DNA from: Ruminococcus sp. AM36-2AA
Lineage (GTDB): Bacteria; Bacillota; Clostridia; Lachnospirales; Lachnospiraceae
Direction: 5' to 3'
Assembly: GCF_003461955.1 (NCBI RefSeq)
Contig: NZ_QTYB01000006.1
Location: 39,990-103,989, forward strand
DNA length: 64,000 bases
The translations under genes were made by a program, and so were the position numbers. The notes beneath the pieces were generated by a model. The model saw only the letters and a list, made by a program, of their open reading frames with translations, was not told the DNA's origin and did not search any database. Position 1 is the first letter of the stretch, and every line of letters starts with the position of its first letter. This document shows, one piece after another, positions 52,398-61,255 of the stretch.

Positions 52398-53166
52398 ACT
52401 GATTAACTGGCTGAATATCCGCCATCCGCAGAAATTTGCGGAGGAATGGGACAATGTAGGACTTCTGGTGGGAGATGATCAGAAAGAAATCTCCCATGTA
52501 TTCCTTGCACTGGATCTTACAGAACCAGTGCTGGATGAGGCAGTGGCGGCCGGCGCGGACATGATCCTTACCCATCATCCCATGATCTTTTCCGGGATCA
52601 AGAAGATCAACAATCATACCTTTACCGGAAGGAAGATCTTACGTCTGATCCGGGAGGATATCCCGTACTTTGCCATGCATACCAATTATGATGTGATCGG
52701 TATGGCAGATTTAAGCGCAGATTATCTGAAACTTCAGGATACAAAGGTGCTTACAGTTACCGATGAGTCCGGGGAGCAGCCGGAGGGATTCGGCCGCGTG
52801 GGAAAACTTCCCCGTGCCATGACTCTTGGCGAGTTTGGAAAATATGTAAAAGAATGCAATTGCCTTCCAGATGTGCGGGTTTACGGCGATCTGGATCAGA
52901 GGATCGAGACTGTGGCAATCTGTACAGGAAGCGGAAAGAGCATGATCCGTGATGTGATGGCAGCCGGTGCGGATGTGTATGTGACCGGAGATATTGATTA
53001 TCATACTGCCATTGATACCATGGCGGATGGACTGGCGATCGTAGATGCGGGACATTATGGCACGGAGTATATTTTTGCGGAAGCCATGGAGAGGGAACTG
53101 AATGAAGCGTTCCCGGATCTTAAGACGACCTGCGCCAGTGTGAAAAATCCATATATTGTTTTATAA
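52384..53166 (+). CDS. Nif3-like dinuclear metal center protein
   Basis: A 260-residue protein of the NIF3/YqfO family, which forms hexameric toroids with two metal ions per subunit. The metal ligands appear in LTHHPMIF, AMHTNYD and DAGHYGTEY. The function is not settled; some members act as a GTP cyclohydrolase I type 2. The trmK-nif3 order next to rpoD is a widely conserved arrangement in Firmicutes, which suggests a shared role in RNA metabolism. The short form without the central insert seems to be present here. Confidence 0.88.
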   Translation: MKAYELINWLNIRHPQKFAEEWDNVGLLVGDDQKEISHVFLALDLTEPVLDEAVAAGADMILTHHPMIFSGIKKINNHTFTGRKILRLIREDIPYFAMHTNYDVIGMADLSADYLKLQDTKVLTVTDESGEQPEGFGRVGKLPRAMTLGEFGKYVKECNCLPDVRVYGDLDQRIETVAICTGSGKSMIRDVMAAGADVYVTGDIDYHTAIDTMADGLAIVDAGHYGTEYIFAEAMERELNEAFPDLKTTCASVKNPYIVL

Positions 53167-53191
53167 GTATAAGCCTGTGGAGGTGAGTGTT

Positions 53192-54859
53192 ATGGAACAG
53201 ACGATGATAAAAGTGACCATAAACGGAGAAACAAGGGAATACCCCAAGATGACCCCATATTCCGAGATTGTAAAGGATTATGAGGGAGAAACAGAGTATC
53301 CGGTGATTCTTGTAACTGAGAACGGAAAACTCCGAGAACTTCACAAGAAGCTGCGGCATGACTGTACCCTGGGATTTATAACCACAAAGGACAGTGCCGG
53401 CCGTAAAACCTACCGGCGAAGTGCGATCTTTATCCTTCTGAAAGCAATTTTTGATGTGGCCGGAAAGGAAAATGTGGATCATGTGGTAATCCATTATTCT
53501 CTGGGAAATGGTCTTTATTTTACCATGAAAGGCAGTGCAACCCTGGATCAGGAGCTTCTTGACCAGGTGAAAGTGCGGATGCGGGAGCTGGTAGATCAGA
53601 AAATTCCGATCTACAAACGCAGTGTCAGCACGGATGATGCCATTTCCATGTTTCACAGGCATCATATGTATGACAAAGAAAAACTGTTCCGTTACCGCCG
53701 TGTTTCCAGGGTAAATATTTACAGTCTGGAGAATTTTGAGGATTATTTTTACGGTTTTATGGCACCGGATACCAGTTATGTGCAGTATTTTGACCTGCAG
53801 CTTTATGACGAAGGTTTTGTACTGATCCTTCCGCGTCAGAAAACACCGGATGTTCTGGAGGATTTTGAGCCGCAGGATAAGATCTTTCATGTGCAGAAGG
53901 AATCGGAAGAATGGGGCGACAAGCTGGATGTTGCCACTGTGGGGGACCTCAATGACCGGATCACCAGAGAGGGTGTTCAGAGCCTGATGCTGATCCAGGA
54001 GGCGATTCACGAGGCGAAGATTTCTTCCATTGCCGAGGAGATCCAGAGAAGAGGAAATGTGAAGTTTGTAATGATCGCAGGTCCTTCTTCTTCAGGAAAG
54101 ACCAGTTTTTCCCACAGGTTGTCCATTCAGCTTGCAGCTCATGGCCTGAAGCCTCACCCCATCGGTGTGGATAATTATTTCGTGAACCGGGAGCATACCC
54201 CGCTTGATGAATTCGGGGAAAAGAATTTTGAGTGCCTGGAAGCCATTGATATCAAGCAGTTTAATGAGGATATGCTGAATCTTCTTGCTGGAAAGAAAGT
54301 GGATCTTCCTACTTTTAATTTTAAGACCGGATACAGGGAATACCGGGGAGATCAACTTCAGCTTGGAAAAGATGATATCCTGGTGATCGAGGGAATCCAC
54401 GGGCTTAATGACAAACTGAGCTATGCCCTTCCAAAAGAGAGCAAGTTTAAGATTTATATCAGTGCTCTGACACAGCTGAATATTGATGAACATAACCGGA
54501 TCCCGACTACAGATGGCAGGCTGATCCGCCGGATTGTCCGTGATGCGCGTACACGAGGAACTTCTGCAAAGGATACCATTGCAAGATGGCCGTCTGTACG
54601 GCGTGGTGAGGAGCAGAATATTTTTCCATTCCAGGAGGAGGCGGATGTGATGTTTAATTCCGCTCTTGTGTATGAGCTTGCCTGCCTGAAGGTTTATGCG
54701 GAGCCACTGCTTTTTGGAATTGATAAGAGTGAGCCGGAGTATCAGGAGGCGAAGAGGCTTCTGAAGTTCCTGGATTATTTTGTGCCGGTGCCCTGTGAGG
54801 GGGTTCCGTTTAACTCGCTTCTGAGGGAGTTTATCGGTGGCAGCTGTTTTAATGTATAA
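53192..54859 (+). CDS. Nucleoside kinase with ThrRS-like N-terminus
   Basis: A 555-residue protein with an N-terminal TGS-like and threonyl-tRNA synthetase second-domain-like half (about 1-230, with HRHHMYDKEKLFRYRR) and a C-terminal uridine kinase/phosphoribulokinase-type P-loop domain. That domain has the Walker A GPSSSGKTSF near residue 294, GVDNYFVNREHTPLDEFG and VIEGIHGLND. The ThrRS-like half probably has a sensing or structural role because it lacks a synthetase core. ATG 53192 follows GGAGGTGAG; the frame from 53156 overlaps the upstream gene. The substrate is presumably uridine or cytidine, not proven. Confidence 0.85.
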   Translation: MEQTMIKVTINGETREYPKMTPYSEIVKDYEGETEYPVILVTENGKLRELHKKLRHDCTLGFITTKDSAGRKTYRRSAIFILLKAIFDVAGKENVDHVVIHYSLGNGLYFTMKGSATLDQELLDQVKVRMRELVDQKIPIYKRSVSTDDAISMFHRHHMYDKEKLFRYRRVSRVNIYSLENFEDYFYGFMAPDTSYVQYFDLQLYDEGFVLILPRQKTPDVLEDFEPQDKIFHVQKESEEWGDKLDVATVGDLNDRITREGVQSLMLIQEAIHEAKISSIAEEIQRRGNVKFVMIAGPSSSGKTSFSHRLSIQLAAHGLKPHPIGVDNYFVNREHTPLDEFGEKNFECLEAIDIKQFNEDMLNLLAGKKVDLPTFNFKTGYREYRGDQLQLGKDDILVIEGIHGLNDKLSYALPKESKFKIYISALTQLNIDEHNRIPTTDGRLIRRIVRDARTRGTSAKDTIARWPSVRRGEEQNIFPFQEEADVMFNSALVYELACLKVYAEPLLFGIDKSEPEYQEAKRLLKFLDYFVPVPCEGVPFNSLLREFIGGSCFNV

Positions 54860-55055
54860 TAAATAAAGATATGTGTAGATAGAAGGCTCTGTGCAGTGCA
54901 GATATCGGTTGGCGCAAAGATGGGATTGTTCTGATTTTCTCTGTGCGTAGGATCTGTGGTGTATGGAGTCTTTTGGGTGTGGATCAAAAAAAGTTAAAGT
55001 TCTTTGCGGCGTATAGATGTCGGCTAGAGTTTACAGGACTTAAAGGAAAGGGAAA

Positions 55056-56096
55056 ATGATCATGAGAGAGAAAGTGCAACTGACAAAATTGGCTCCAAAC
55101 TGTGGCTGTGCGGCAAAAGTGGGACCGGGAACCCTGGCAGGGGTTCTTGGCGGACTGCCGAAGTTCTGCGATCCGGATCTTCTGGTGGGGACGGATACTT
55201 CGGATGATGCGGCGGTTTACCGGGTGTCCTCTGATCTGGCGCTGATTCAGACACTGGATTTTTTTACGCCTGTGGCGGATGATCCTTATGATTTCGGTCA
55301 GATCGCGGCGGCGAATGCGTTGAGTGATGTGTATGCCATGGGTGGAACTCCGAAGACGGCTTTGAATATTGTGGCGTTTCCCAAAGATATGGATGTGGAG
55401 ATCCTGGGGGAGATTTTGCGTGGTGGTGCGGATAAGGTGATGGAGGCTGGCGCGGTTCTTGCCGGTGGCCATACGATCCAGGATGATACGCCGAAGTATG
55501 GGCTTAGTGTGACGGGTTTTGTGGATCCGAGGAAGTTTTGGAAGAATTTTGGGGCGCAGACGGGGGATAAGCTGATTTTGACGAAGCCGCTGGGTGCGGG
55601 GATCGTGAATACGGCGATCAAGGCAGATCTGGTGACGGAAGGTGCCCGTAGGGCGGTGTTGGATTCCATGAAGAGGTTGAACCGGGATGCCTGTGAGATT
55701 TTGAAAGAGTTTGAGGTTCATGCCTGTACGGATGTGACGGGGTTTGGTCTTGGAGGGCATGCCACGGAGATGGCTGTGGCCAGTGAGCGGACGATCGTGA
55801 TTGATACGGAGAAGTTGCCGGTGCTTCCGGATGTGGAGAAGTTTGCTTCTATGGGCCTGATCCCGGGTGGGGCTTACCGGAATCGGGAGTTTGCTGAAAA
55901 AACTGGTGTGAAAAGCCAGGCGGTGCTCTGGAGGGAGGATGTGGTGTTTGATCCGCAGACTTCCGGGGGACTGTTGGCGGCGGTGCCGGAGAGAGAGGCA
56001 GAGGAGATTATGAAAAGAATGGGTGAGGCTGGATTGGAGGCTGGAATGATCGGTGAGGTTGTGGATAGACGGGAGTGGACGTTGGAGATTTGGTAG
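55056..56096 (+). CDS. selD: Selenide, water dikinase
   Basis: A 346-residue enzyme that makes selenophosphate, the selenium donor for selenocysteine or selenouridine. The catalytic pair is in NCGCAAK, with Cys16/Cys18 and Lys21. TDTSDDAAVYRV, AAANALSDVYAMGG and LAGGHTIQDDTPKYG are the ATP/metal-binding AIRS-like segments. It is the cysteine form, not a selenoprotein. No selA, selB or selU gene is in the window, so the use of selenium cannot be read here. The coding strand is unusually rich in G at third positions compared with its neighbours. A second ATG two codons later is possible. Confidence 0.93.
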   Translation: MIMREKVQLTKLAPNCGCAAKVGPGTLAGVLGGLPKFCDPDLLVGTDTSDDAAVYRVSSDLALIQTLDFFTPVADDPYDFGQIAAANALSDVYAMGGTPKTALNIVAFPKDMDVEILGEILRGGADKVMEAGAVLAGGHTIQDDTPKYGLSVTGFVDPRKFWKNFGAQTGDKLILTKPLGAGIVNTAIKADLVTEGARRAVLDSMKRLNRDACEILKEFEVHACTDVTGFGLGGHATEMAVASERTIVIDTEKLPVLPDVEKFASMGLIPGGAYRNREFAEKTGVKSQAVLWREDVVFDPQTSGGLLAAVPEREAEEIMKRMGEAGLEAGMIGEVVDRREWTLEIW

Positions 56097-56414
56097 GAAG
56101 CCGGACGCCAGAGGGAGCTGACATTTCCAGTTGGTAGGAAAAAACATAAATACGTGGCAGGGGACGGAAGCAGACGGTGTCCTGTCCTGGAATTGTGAAA
56201 GTGTGGCTGTGTCGGCACAGCTTTTCAGCATAAATGCCGAAGAATTTAGGAGCTAGCTCGGCATAGCGTTCCACTCTGAATTCTGTAGCATACAGACAAA
56301 AGTCAGCAACTATACACTTACCGCATTGAAATGCGCTCCGCGCAGCCATCCGCCCACATGGCAATGTAAAAAAAATCAAACTTTACAAGTTTGCGTACCT
56401 GTGCTAAAATATCA
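56097..56414. other. Spacer between selD and rnpB
   Basis: It carries the rnpB promoter at its right end. The rest shows no clear terminator. A minus-strand frame of 123 codons (56008-56379) crosses it and the 3' end of selD, but has no ribosome site or recognisable domain. Confidence 0.45.
56382..56410 (+). promoter_or_regulatory. rnpB promoter
   Basis: -35 TTTACA (56382-56387), 17 bp spacer, -10 TAAAAT (56405-56410). The predicted start matches the 5' end of the P1 stem at 56419. Confidence 0.75.
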
Positions 56415-56770
56415 GATGCGCAGCCAGGCCAGGTGATCGCGGCTGGACAGACGAAAGGGTTCAGACGAGGAAAGTCCGGGCTTCACAGGGCAGGATGCCG
56501 GATAACGTCCGGTGGAGGTAACTCCCAGACCAGTGCAACAGAAATAAACCGCCTCCTTTGCGGGGTAAGGGTGGAAAGGCAGTGTAAGAGACTACCGCCG
56601 CTGTGGTAACAGAGCGGGCACATGTAAACTCCATTCGAAGCAAGACCGAGAAGAAAGCCATACGGCGGCCCGTCGTGCTTTCAGGTAGGTCGCTGGAGCC
56701 TTCTGGCAACGGAAGGCCTAGATAGATGATCACTCAACGACATAACCCGGCTTATCGGTCTGACTGTGTA
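56415..56770 (+). ncRNA. rnpB: RNase P RNA
   Basis: The catalytic RNA of RNase P, about 350 bases. The P1 helix is seen at both ends: CGCAGCCAGGCC (56419-56430) with GGTCTGACTGTG (56757-56768, with wobble pairs). Conserved core segments GAGGAAAGTCCGGGCT (near 56468), AGATAGATGATCACTC and ACATAACCCGGCTTAT are present. The outer layout looks like the ancestral (A) type. It is followed by a strong terminator (56790-56847) and met by the convergent Rpn gene. Confidence 0.95.
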
Positions 56771-57723
56771 TAATAAATAAGCATATAATAAAAGCAACTG
56801 TATTTTGCGGCCAGTTTATAGACCCGCGAAATAGCAGTTGCTTTTTTGGTAAAGAACGTCAGAAACTTTATACTTTCATAGTTTGTTTTTTTCAGTTTCA
56901 GAATCACATCCAAAGGCAAACCTGTAGTTTCAGCAATAGAAGCATCACTGAGTTTCCCTATCAGATTTCTGGCAATCTCAAGCTGCTTTTTCTGGGAACC
57001 ATTATTGAAACCGTCATTAAAACCATCATTAAACAGCATCTGACCCAAACGTGTCATACGAATTCCCTCCTTAACATGTTCAAAATCATCATTTTCAAGA
57101 AACTTATCTGCCATGGTATAGATCATTGCCTCGATTTTCTGAAGATCTTCCGATGAAATATCTTTTGTATTTTCAGTCAGAGAAAATGCCTGAAGAAATC
57201 GTTCTTTTTGGGAAAGCTGCCCGTCCATCAGAGGAATCAGAGTCAGTGGAACGAGATCAGCTTTTGTAAGAATGTCTCCAGAAGAAGCTTTCTCTTTCAG
57301 CGTTTTGATCAGGTCATCTGCACTGTGATCCTTCATTATGATCGGAATAACATGATAAGTGTTTATTCCTTCGGTAAATGAAGTGACCGGATTTTGTATA
57401 TTTCCCGAATAAAGAACGTATGTGGTGACAGCTTCATAGGAACGAAAACGTTTCAAACTGGGAATTCCCTCATTCTTGCTCTGGAACTCAAAATGCTTCC
57501 ATGTACCATCTTCCATAATAAGATTGATATCTTCATAGAATTTCTTAAGATTGAGGACAATGGACTCTGTAGGAGCAGAAGATATAACCTTCCCATCAAT
57601 ACCAAGATAAGGAAGCAACTCCTTAGCAAAGAACTGAGCGGCAGTTTTTAAAACCGCATCCTCATGCTGAACTACAGTTGCAGAACCGATTTTATCATTT
57701 GTAATCATTTCTTTCTGTGCCAT
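56752..57723 (-). CDS. Rpn-family (PD-(D/E)XK) nuclease/transposase-like protein
   Basis: A 323-residue protein of the recombination-promoting nuclease group (PDDEXK transposase-like). The core is in the first 200 residues, with LPYLGIDGKV, DINLIMEDGTWKHFEFQSKNEG (Asp, then Glu-x-Gln of the nuclease motif) and RFRSYEAVTTY. The repeat-rich tail MLFNDGFNDGFNNGSQKKQ is typical of the family. The start at 57723 has AGAAAGGA; the longer frame adds 30 unrelated residues. The last 30 or so residues are encoded by the rnpB terminator, and the stop lies within the 3' end of rnpB, so the natural stop seems to have been lost. Solo members are common in these genomes; a role in DNA uptake or defence is unproven. 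Confidence 0.78.
   Translation of the reverse strand: MAQKEMITNDKIGSATVVQHEDAVLKTAAQFFAKELLPYLGIDGKVISSAPTESIVLNLKKFYEDINLIMEDGTWKHFEFQSKNEGIPSLKRFRSYEAVTTYVLYSGNIQNPVTSFTEGINTYHVIPIIMKDHSADDLIKTLKEKASSGDILTKADLVPLTLIPLMDGQLSQKERFLQAFSLTENTKDISSEDLQKIEAMIYTMADKFLENDDFEHVKEGIRMTRLGQMLFNDGFNDGFNNGSQKKQLEIARNLIGKLSDASIAETTGLPLDVILKLKKTNYESIKFLTFFTKKATAISRVYKLAAKYSCFYYMLIYYTQSDR
56790..56847. terminator. rnpB terminator (inside the Rpn reading frame)
   Basis: AAAAGCAACTG (56790-56800) pairs with CAGTTGCTTTT (56835-56845), with further pairing inside, followed by TTGG. It ends rnpB on the plus strand and also serves the minus strand. Confidence 0.85.
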
Positions 57724-57823
57724 AAAAAATCCTTTCTGCAAAAAGACACAAGAAAGAAATTGTCTGATTACAATATAACAGAAAAAATAAAAACATCCGT
57801 ATATAATAGCCAAAAAACAGCGC

Positions 57824-57909
57824 CCGGTCCCCGGTTCGATATTCAGGCCTTTGCAGAAGCCGTAGTATTCCTAGGCTCCGAAACAGCCGAATATCGAACC
57901 GGGGACCGG
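57824..57909 (-). terminator. Very long perfect hairpin after pyrI
   Basis: Two 21 bp arms (57824-57844 and 57889-57909) are perfect complements, GC-rich at the base, around a 44-base loop. On the minus strand GGGCGCTG and six Ts follow directly, so it can end the pyrB-pyrI transcript. The stem is far longer than any other terminator here and the loop is large, which recalls a small inserted palindromic element. Confidence 0.6.
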
Positions 57910-57941
57910 ACGCGTCCGTTCGTTAATATAGTTACTATTTA

Positions 57942-58379
57942 TTATTTATTCCGTTTACCGCTATACTTCTCTTCGCAATACTTACACCGGTAAACTTCCT
58001 TTTCCTCATCAGCAAGAACAAAAATCTGATCCAGTCCCTGCTCGATGGAAGTGATGCAACGAGGATTCTTGCATTTGATCACATTCACAACCTGTTTCGG
58101 AAGCTTCAGCTCTTTCTTGGCAACGATCTTCTCGTCTTTGATAATATTTACCGTAATATTATGATCGATAAAACCAAGGATATCCAGATCCAGATCTTCG
58201 ATCGGGCATTCAACCTTGATGATATCTTTTTTGCCCATTTTCTGGCTGCGGGCATTCTTGATAATGGCAACGGTACAGTCCAGTTTATCCAGTTTCAGGT
58301 CATGATAAATTGTCATAGCCTTGCCGGCTTTGATATGATCCAGAACATAACCTTCACGAAGAGCACCTACGTTTAACAT
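57942..58379 (-). CDS. pyrI: Aspartate carbamoyltransferase regulatory subunit
   Basis: A 145-residue regulatory chain that binds CTP/ATP and controls PyrB. The nucleotide-binding part begins [21 protein letters not shown] in two blocks, and the zinc domain has CKNPRC and [10 protein letters not shown]. It overlaps pyrB by seven bases. Its presence shows an allosteric, E. coli-like ATCase rather than the Bacillus type. Confidence 0.95.
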   Translation of the reverse strand: MLNVGALREGYVLDHIKAGKAMTIYHDLKLDKLDCTVAIIKNARSQKMGKKDIIKVECPIEDLDLDILGFIDHNITVNIIKDEKIVAKKELKLPKQVVNVIKCKNPRCITSIEQGLDQIFVLADEEKEVYRCKYCEEKYSGKRNK

Positions 58380-59296
58380 GGCAGTTCCACCTCCAGTAAA
58401 GTAAGAATCAGGGCCATACGTACATAAACACCGTACTGGACCTGTTTGAAATAAGCGGCACGCGGATCAGAATCCACTTCAACAGAGATCTCATTGACAC
58501 GCGGAAGCGGATGAAGAATATACATATCCTTCGGCGCAAGCTCCAGTTTCTGTTTGTCCAGAACATAGAAATCTTTCATGCGGACATAATCCTCTTCATT
58601 GAAGAAACGCTCCTTCTGAACACGGGTCATGTACAGGATATCAAGACTCGGAAGAGCATCCTCCAGACGTTCCTCTTCAACAAATTCCACATTGTTACGT
58701 TTCAGAACATCCTCACGGATATAACTTGGAATACGAAGTTCCTCCGGAGAAATCAGGACAAATTTTACGTTTTCATAACGGACCAGAGCCTCGATCAGAG
58801 AATGGACAGTACGTCCGAATTTCAGATCGCCGCAGAGACCGATCGTGATATTGTCAAGTCTGCCTTTCAGGGAACGGATAGTTAAAAGATCAGTTAATGT
58901 CTGAGTAGGATGCTGGTGGCCGCCGTCGCCGGCATTGATCACCGGGATATTGGATGCCATAGAAGCTACAAGCGGAGCACCTTCTTTCGGGTGACGCATA
59001 GCACAGATATCTGCATAGCAGGAAACAACGCGAATAGTATCGGCAACACTCTCGCCCTTGGAAGCGGAGCTGGAATCAGCGGAAGAAAAACCAAGAGCCT
59101 TTCCTCCAAGATTCATCATGGCTGCCTCGAAACTTAAACGTGTACGTGTACTTGGTTCGTAAAACAGTGTCGCAAGCCTTTTGTCATCACAGGTATGCGC
59201 GTACTTTTTGGGATTTTTCCCGATGTCATCGGCGAGATTCAGAAGCTTCTCGAGCTCTTCAACCGAGAAATCCAACGGACTCATTAAATGTCTCAT
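58373..59296 (-). CDS. pyrB: Aspartate carbamoyltransferase catalytic subunit
   Basis: A 307-residue enzyme that makes carbamoyl aspartate, the committed step of pyrimidine synthesis. The carbamoyl phosphate site [16 protein letters not shown], the loop [12 protein letters not shown], and [22 protein letters not shown] and [10 protein letters not shown] are all present. GGAGGTAC supports the ATG. A promoter lies at 59341-59369. The short leader shows no PyrR binding loop or terminator, so control is probably through PyrI allostery. Confidence 0.96.
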   Translation of the reverse strand: MRHLMSPLDFSVEELEKLLNLADDIGKNPKKYAHTCDDKRLATLFYEPSTRTRLSFEAAMMNLGGKALGFSSADSSSASKGESVADTIRVVSCYADICAMRHPKEGAPLVASMASNIPVINAGDGGHQHPTQTLTDLLTIRSLKGRLDNITIGLCGDLKFGRTVHSLIEALVRYENVKFVLISPEELRIPSYIREDVLKRNNVEFVEEERLEDALPSLDILYMTRVQKERFFNEEDYVRMKDFYVLDKQKLELAPKDMYILHPLPRVNEISVEVDSDPRAAYFKQVQYGVYVRMALILTLLEVELPC

Positions 59297-59340
59297 GTTG
59301 TACCTCCAATTATTTACTGGAAATCAGATTCCTTCCAATT

Positions 59341-59369
59341 ATCATATAATATAACTGTGAGATTTTCAA
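59341..59369 (-). promoter_or_regulatory. pyrB-pyrI promoter
   Basis: Minus strand: -35 TTGAAA (59364-59369), 17 bp spacer, -10 TATGAT (59341-59346). The -35 box overlaps the stop codon region of the upstream gene. Confidence 0.7.
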
Positions 59370-59767
59370 GAGACTTTCCGAGGATTTTGTCGAAGAAGCC
59401 ACTCAAAAAAGAGACCGGTGAGAAACCATAAGGGTGCATAGTCCAGCCGGATCACCCCTTTATACTGGAGCGGAACGTGAGAATAGTCCCAGGGACAGAT
59501 ATGAAGCTTCTGAAAAAAAGATCCGATTAAAAATTCCACGAAAAAAATCCCGCAGCTGTAAAAAATCCCCCGTACCATAACCGGAAAACCTTTAAGTTTA
59601 CAGTAAGCCGGCCGGATCAGGGCTGCAAGACCGTAAACCGGGAACATCAGAAGAGAGGTTTTGCCCATCATGGTAAAGTTTCCGGTGAAAAGAGAATGAA
59701 GACCGGTCCAGAAAATTTCCAGACACCAGCCTGTAAAACCACAAAGAAAAAAATCCTTCTTTTGCAT
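59366..59767 (-). CDS. Small membrane protein, ABC-transporter permease-like (CmpB family)
   Basis: A 133-residue protein with four predicted membrane helices. It resembles the putative ABC transporter permease group PF06541, with LCGFTGWCLEIFWTGL near the start, LLMFPVYGLAALI and a C-terminal LDYAPLWFLTGLFFEWLL. No ATPase partner is adjacent, and the function is unknown despite the family name. Start 59767 is chosen because AAGGAGC sits eight bases upstream; a start eight codons earlier is open but lacks a site. Confidence 0.7.
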   Translation of the reverse strand: MQKKDFFLCGFTGWCLEIFWTGLHSLFTGNFTMMGKTSLLMFPVYGLAALIRPAYCKLKGFPVMVRGIFYSCGIFFVEFLIGSFFQKLHICPWDYSHVPLQYKGVIRLDYAPLWFLTGLFFEWLLRQNPRKVS

Positions 59768-59880
59768 CTTAAAGCTCCTTCTCATCAGCAAAAAAACTTC
59801 TCTTTTCGAAAGCAGAAAATGGGAAGTTTAACTTTATATATATTTAACGTGGAAAAGCATCTTTAATAGTCTCCCCTGCC

Positions 59881-59909
59881 TTGAAAAAAATATACACGTG
59901 GGTTATAAT
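59881..59909 (+). promoter_or_regulatory. folC operon promoter
   Basis: -35 TTGAAA (59881-59886), 17 bp spacer, -10 TATAAT (59904-59909). Confidence 0.8.
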
Positions 59910-59959
59910 GAACGAAATTATTTATATTTTCAACACATGCGGAAGGAGAAAAACAGACG

Positions 59960-61255
59960 ATGAATTATGAAGAAAGTCGTGCCTACATCAGAACCGCAGA
60001 ACTGAAAAAAGGGATCGTTCTGGGACTGGAAAATATGAGGGAGCTGATGAGGCGGCTTGGAAATCCCCAGGATGAACTGAAGTACGTTCACGTAGCGGGA
60101 ACCAACGGAAAAGGGTCTGTGATCGCATATCTGTATTCCGCTTTATCAGGTGCAGGCTATCGTGTGGGAAGATATATTTCCCCGGCTGTCTATTCCTACA
60201 GAGAGAGGATGGAAGTAAACGGAGAGCCTGTCAGCAGAGAGAAATTTGCAGCATATGTGACAAGGATCGCGGAAGTGATCGATGAGATCGTAAAAGAAGG
60301 CAAACCGCATCCGTCAGTATTTGAAATTGAAACAGCAGCCGCATTTCTTTATTTTCAGGATGAGAAATGCGATCTTGTATTAATGGAAGTTGGTATGGGC
60401 GGCGATCTGGATGCCACCAATATTATCCGTACCACAGTTCTTTCCATTCTGGTATCTATCAGTATGGATCATACGGCATTTCTTGGAAATACCCTGGGCG
60501 AGATAGCAGAAAAAAAGGCCGGCATCATTAAACCGGACAGCCATATGGTGACGGTAAAACAGCAGCCGGAAGCAGAAACGGTCATACGAAGAGTATGCGA
60601 AGAACAGAATGTACCATACGAAGTAGCAGACCGGGACTGTGCAAAAGTACTGGAAGCATCCATAACCGGCCAGACGTTTCTTTATAAAGATGAGAAGTAC
60701 ACGATATCCCTGGCAGGAGCCTACCAGAAAGAAAATGCGGTGGCAGCGCTTCGGGCACTGGAGATCCTGAATGAGCAGGGATACCCAACCACACTGGAGC
60801 AGAGACAGGATGGGCTGAAACGTACCACCTGGCCGGGAAGATTCGCACTTCTTGGAACAGAGCCGGATTTTGTGGTTGACGGAGCTCATAACCCGGCTGC
60901 GGCAGACATGCTGGCTGCATCCATTGAGCGGTATTTTAAGGGAAAAAGGATCATCTACATCATGGGAATGTTCCGCGACAAAGATTACCGCAAAGTCATC
61001 CAGAAAACAGAAAAATATGCAGATACCATCCTCACCATTGCGGCACCGGATAATCCCAGAGCACTGACTCCCCAGGAGCTGGCAGATGCAGTGCGGGAGT
61101 TCCATTCCGATGTAAGGGCTTTTGATAATATCGAATCTGCAGTGGCAGAAGCCTATCATCTGGCAGGAAAAGAGGATGTGATCATTGCTTTTGGTTCCCT
61201 GGCATTCCTTGGGGATCTTACAGAAATTATCAGGAAACATAACGGAGGAAATTAA
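59960..61255 (+). CDS. folC: Folylpolyglutamate synthase / dihydrofolate synthase
   Basis: A 431-residue Mur-ligase-type enzyme that adds glutamate to folates, and probably also makes dihydrofolate. The P-loop is HVAGTNGKGSVIAYL (about residues 49-63). EVGMGGDLDATNI, the DHTAFLGNTLGEIAEKKAGIIK segment and VVDGAHNPAAADML are the family signatures. GGAAGGAG precedes the ATG. The stop codon overlaps the pheA start (TAATG), so translation is coupled. Confidence 0.94.
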   Translation: MNYEESRAYIRTAELKKGIVLGLENMRELMRRLGNPQDELKYVHVAGTNGKGSVIAYLYSALSGAGYRVGRYISPAVYSYRERMEVNGEPVSREKFAAYVTRIAEVIDEIVKEGKPHPSVFEIETAAAFLYFQDEKCDLVLMEVGMGGDLDATNIIRTTVLSILVSISMDHTAFLGNTLGEIAEKKAGIIKPDSHMVTVKQQPEAETVIRRVCEEQNVPYEVADRDCAKVLEASITGQTFLYKDEKYTISLAGAYQKENAVAALRALEILNEQGYPTTLEQRQDGLKRTTWPGRFALLGTEPDFVVDGAHNPAAADMLAASIERYFKGKRIIYIMGMFRDKDYRKVIQKTEKYADTILTIAAPDNPRALTPQELADAVREFHSDVRAFDNIESAVAEAYHLAGKEDVIIAFGSLAFLGDLTEIIRKHNGGN

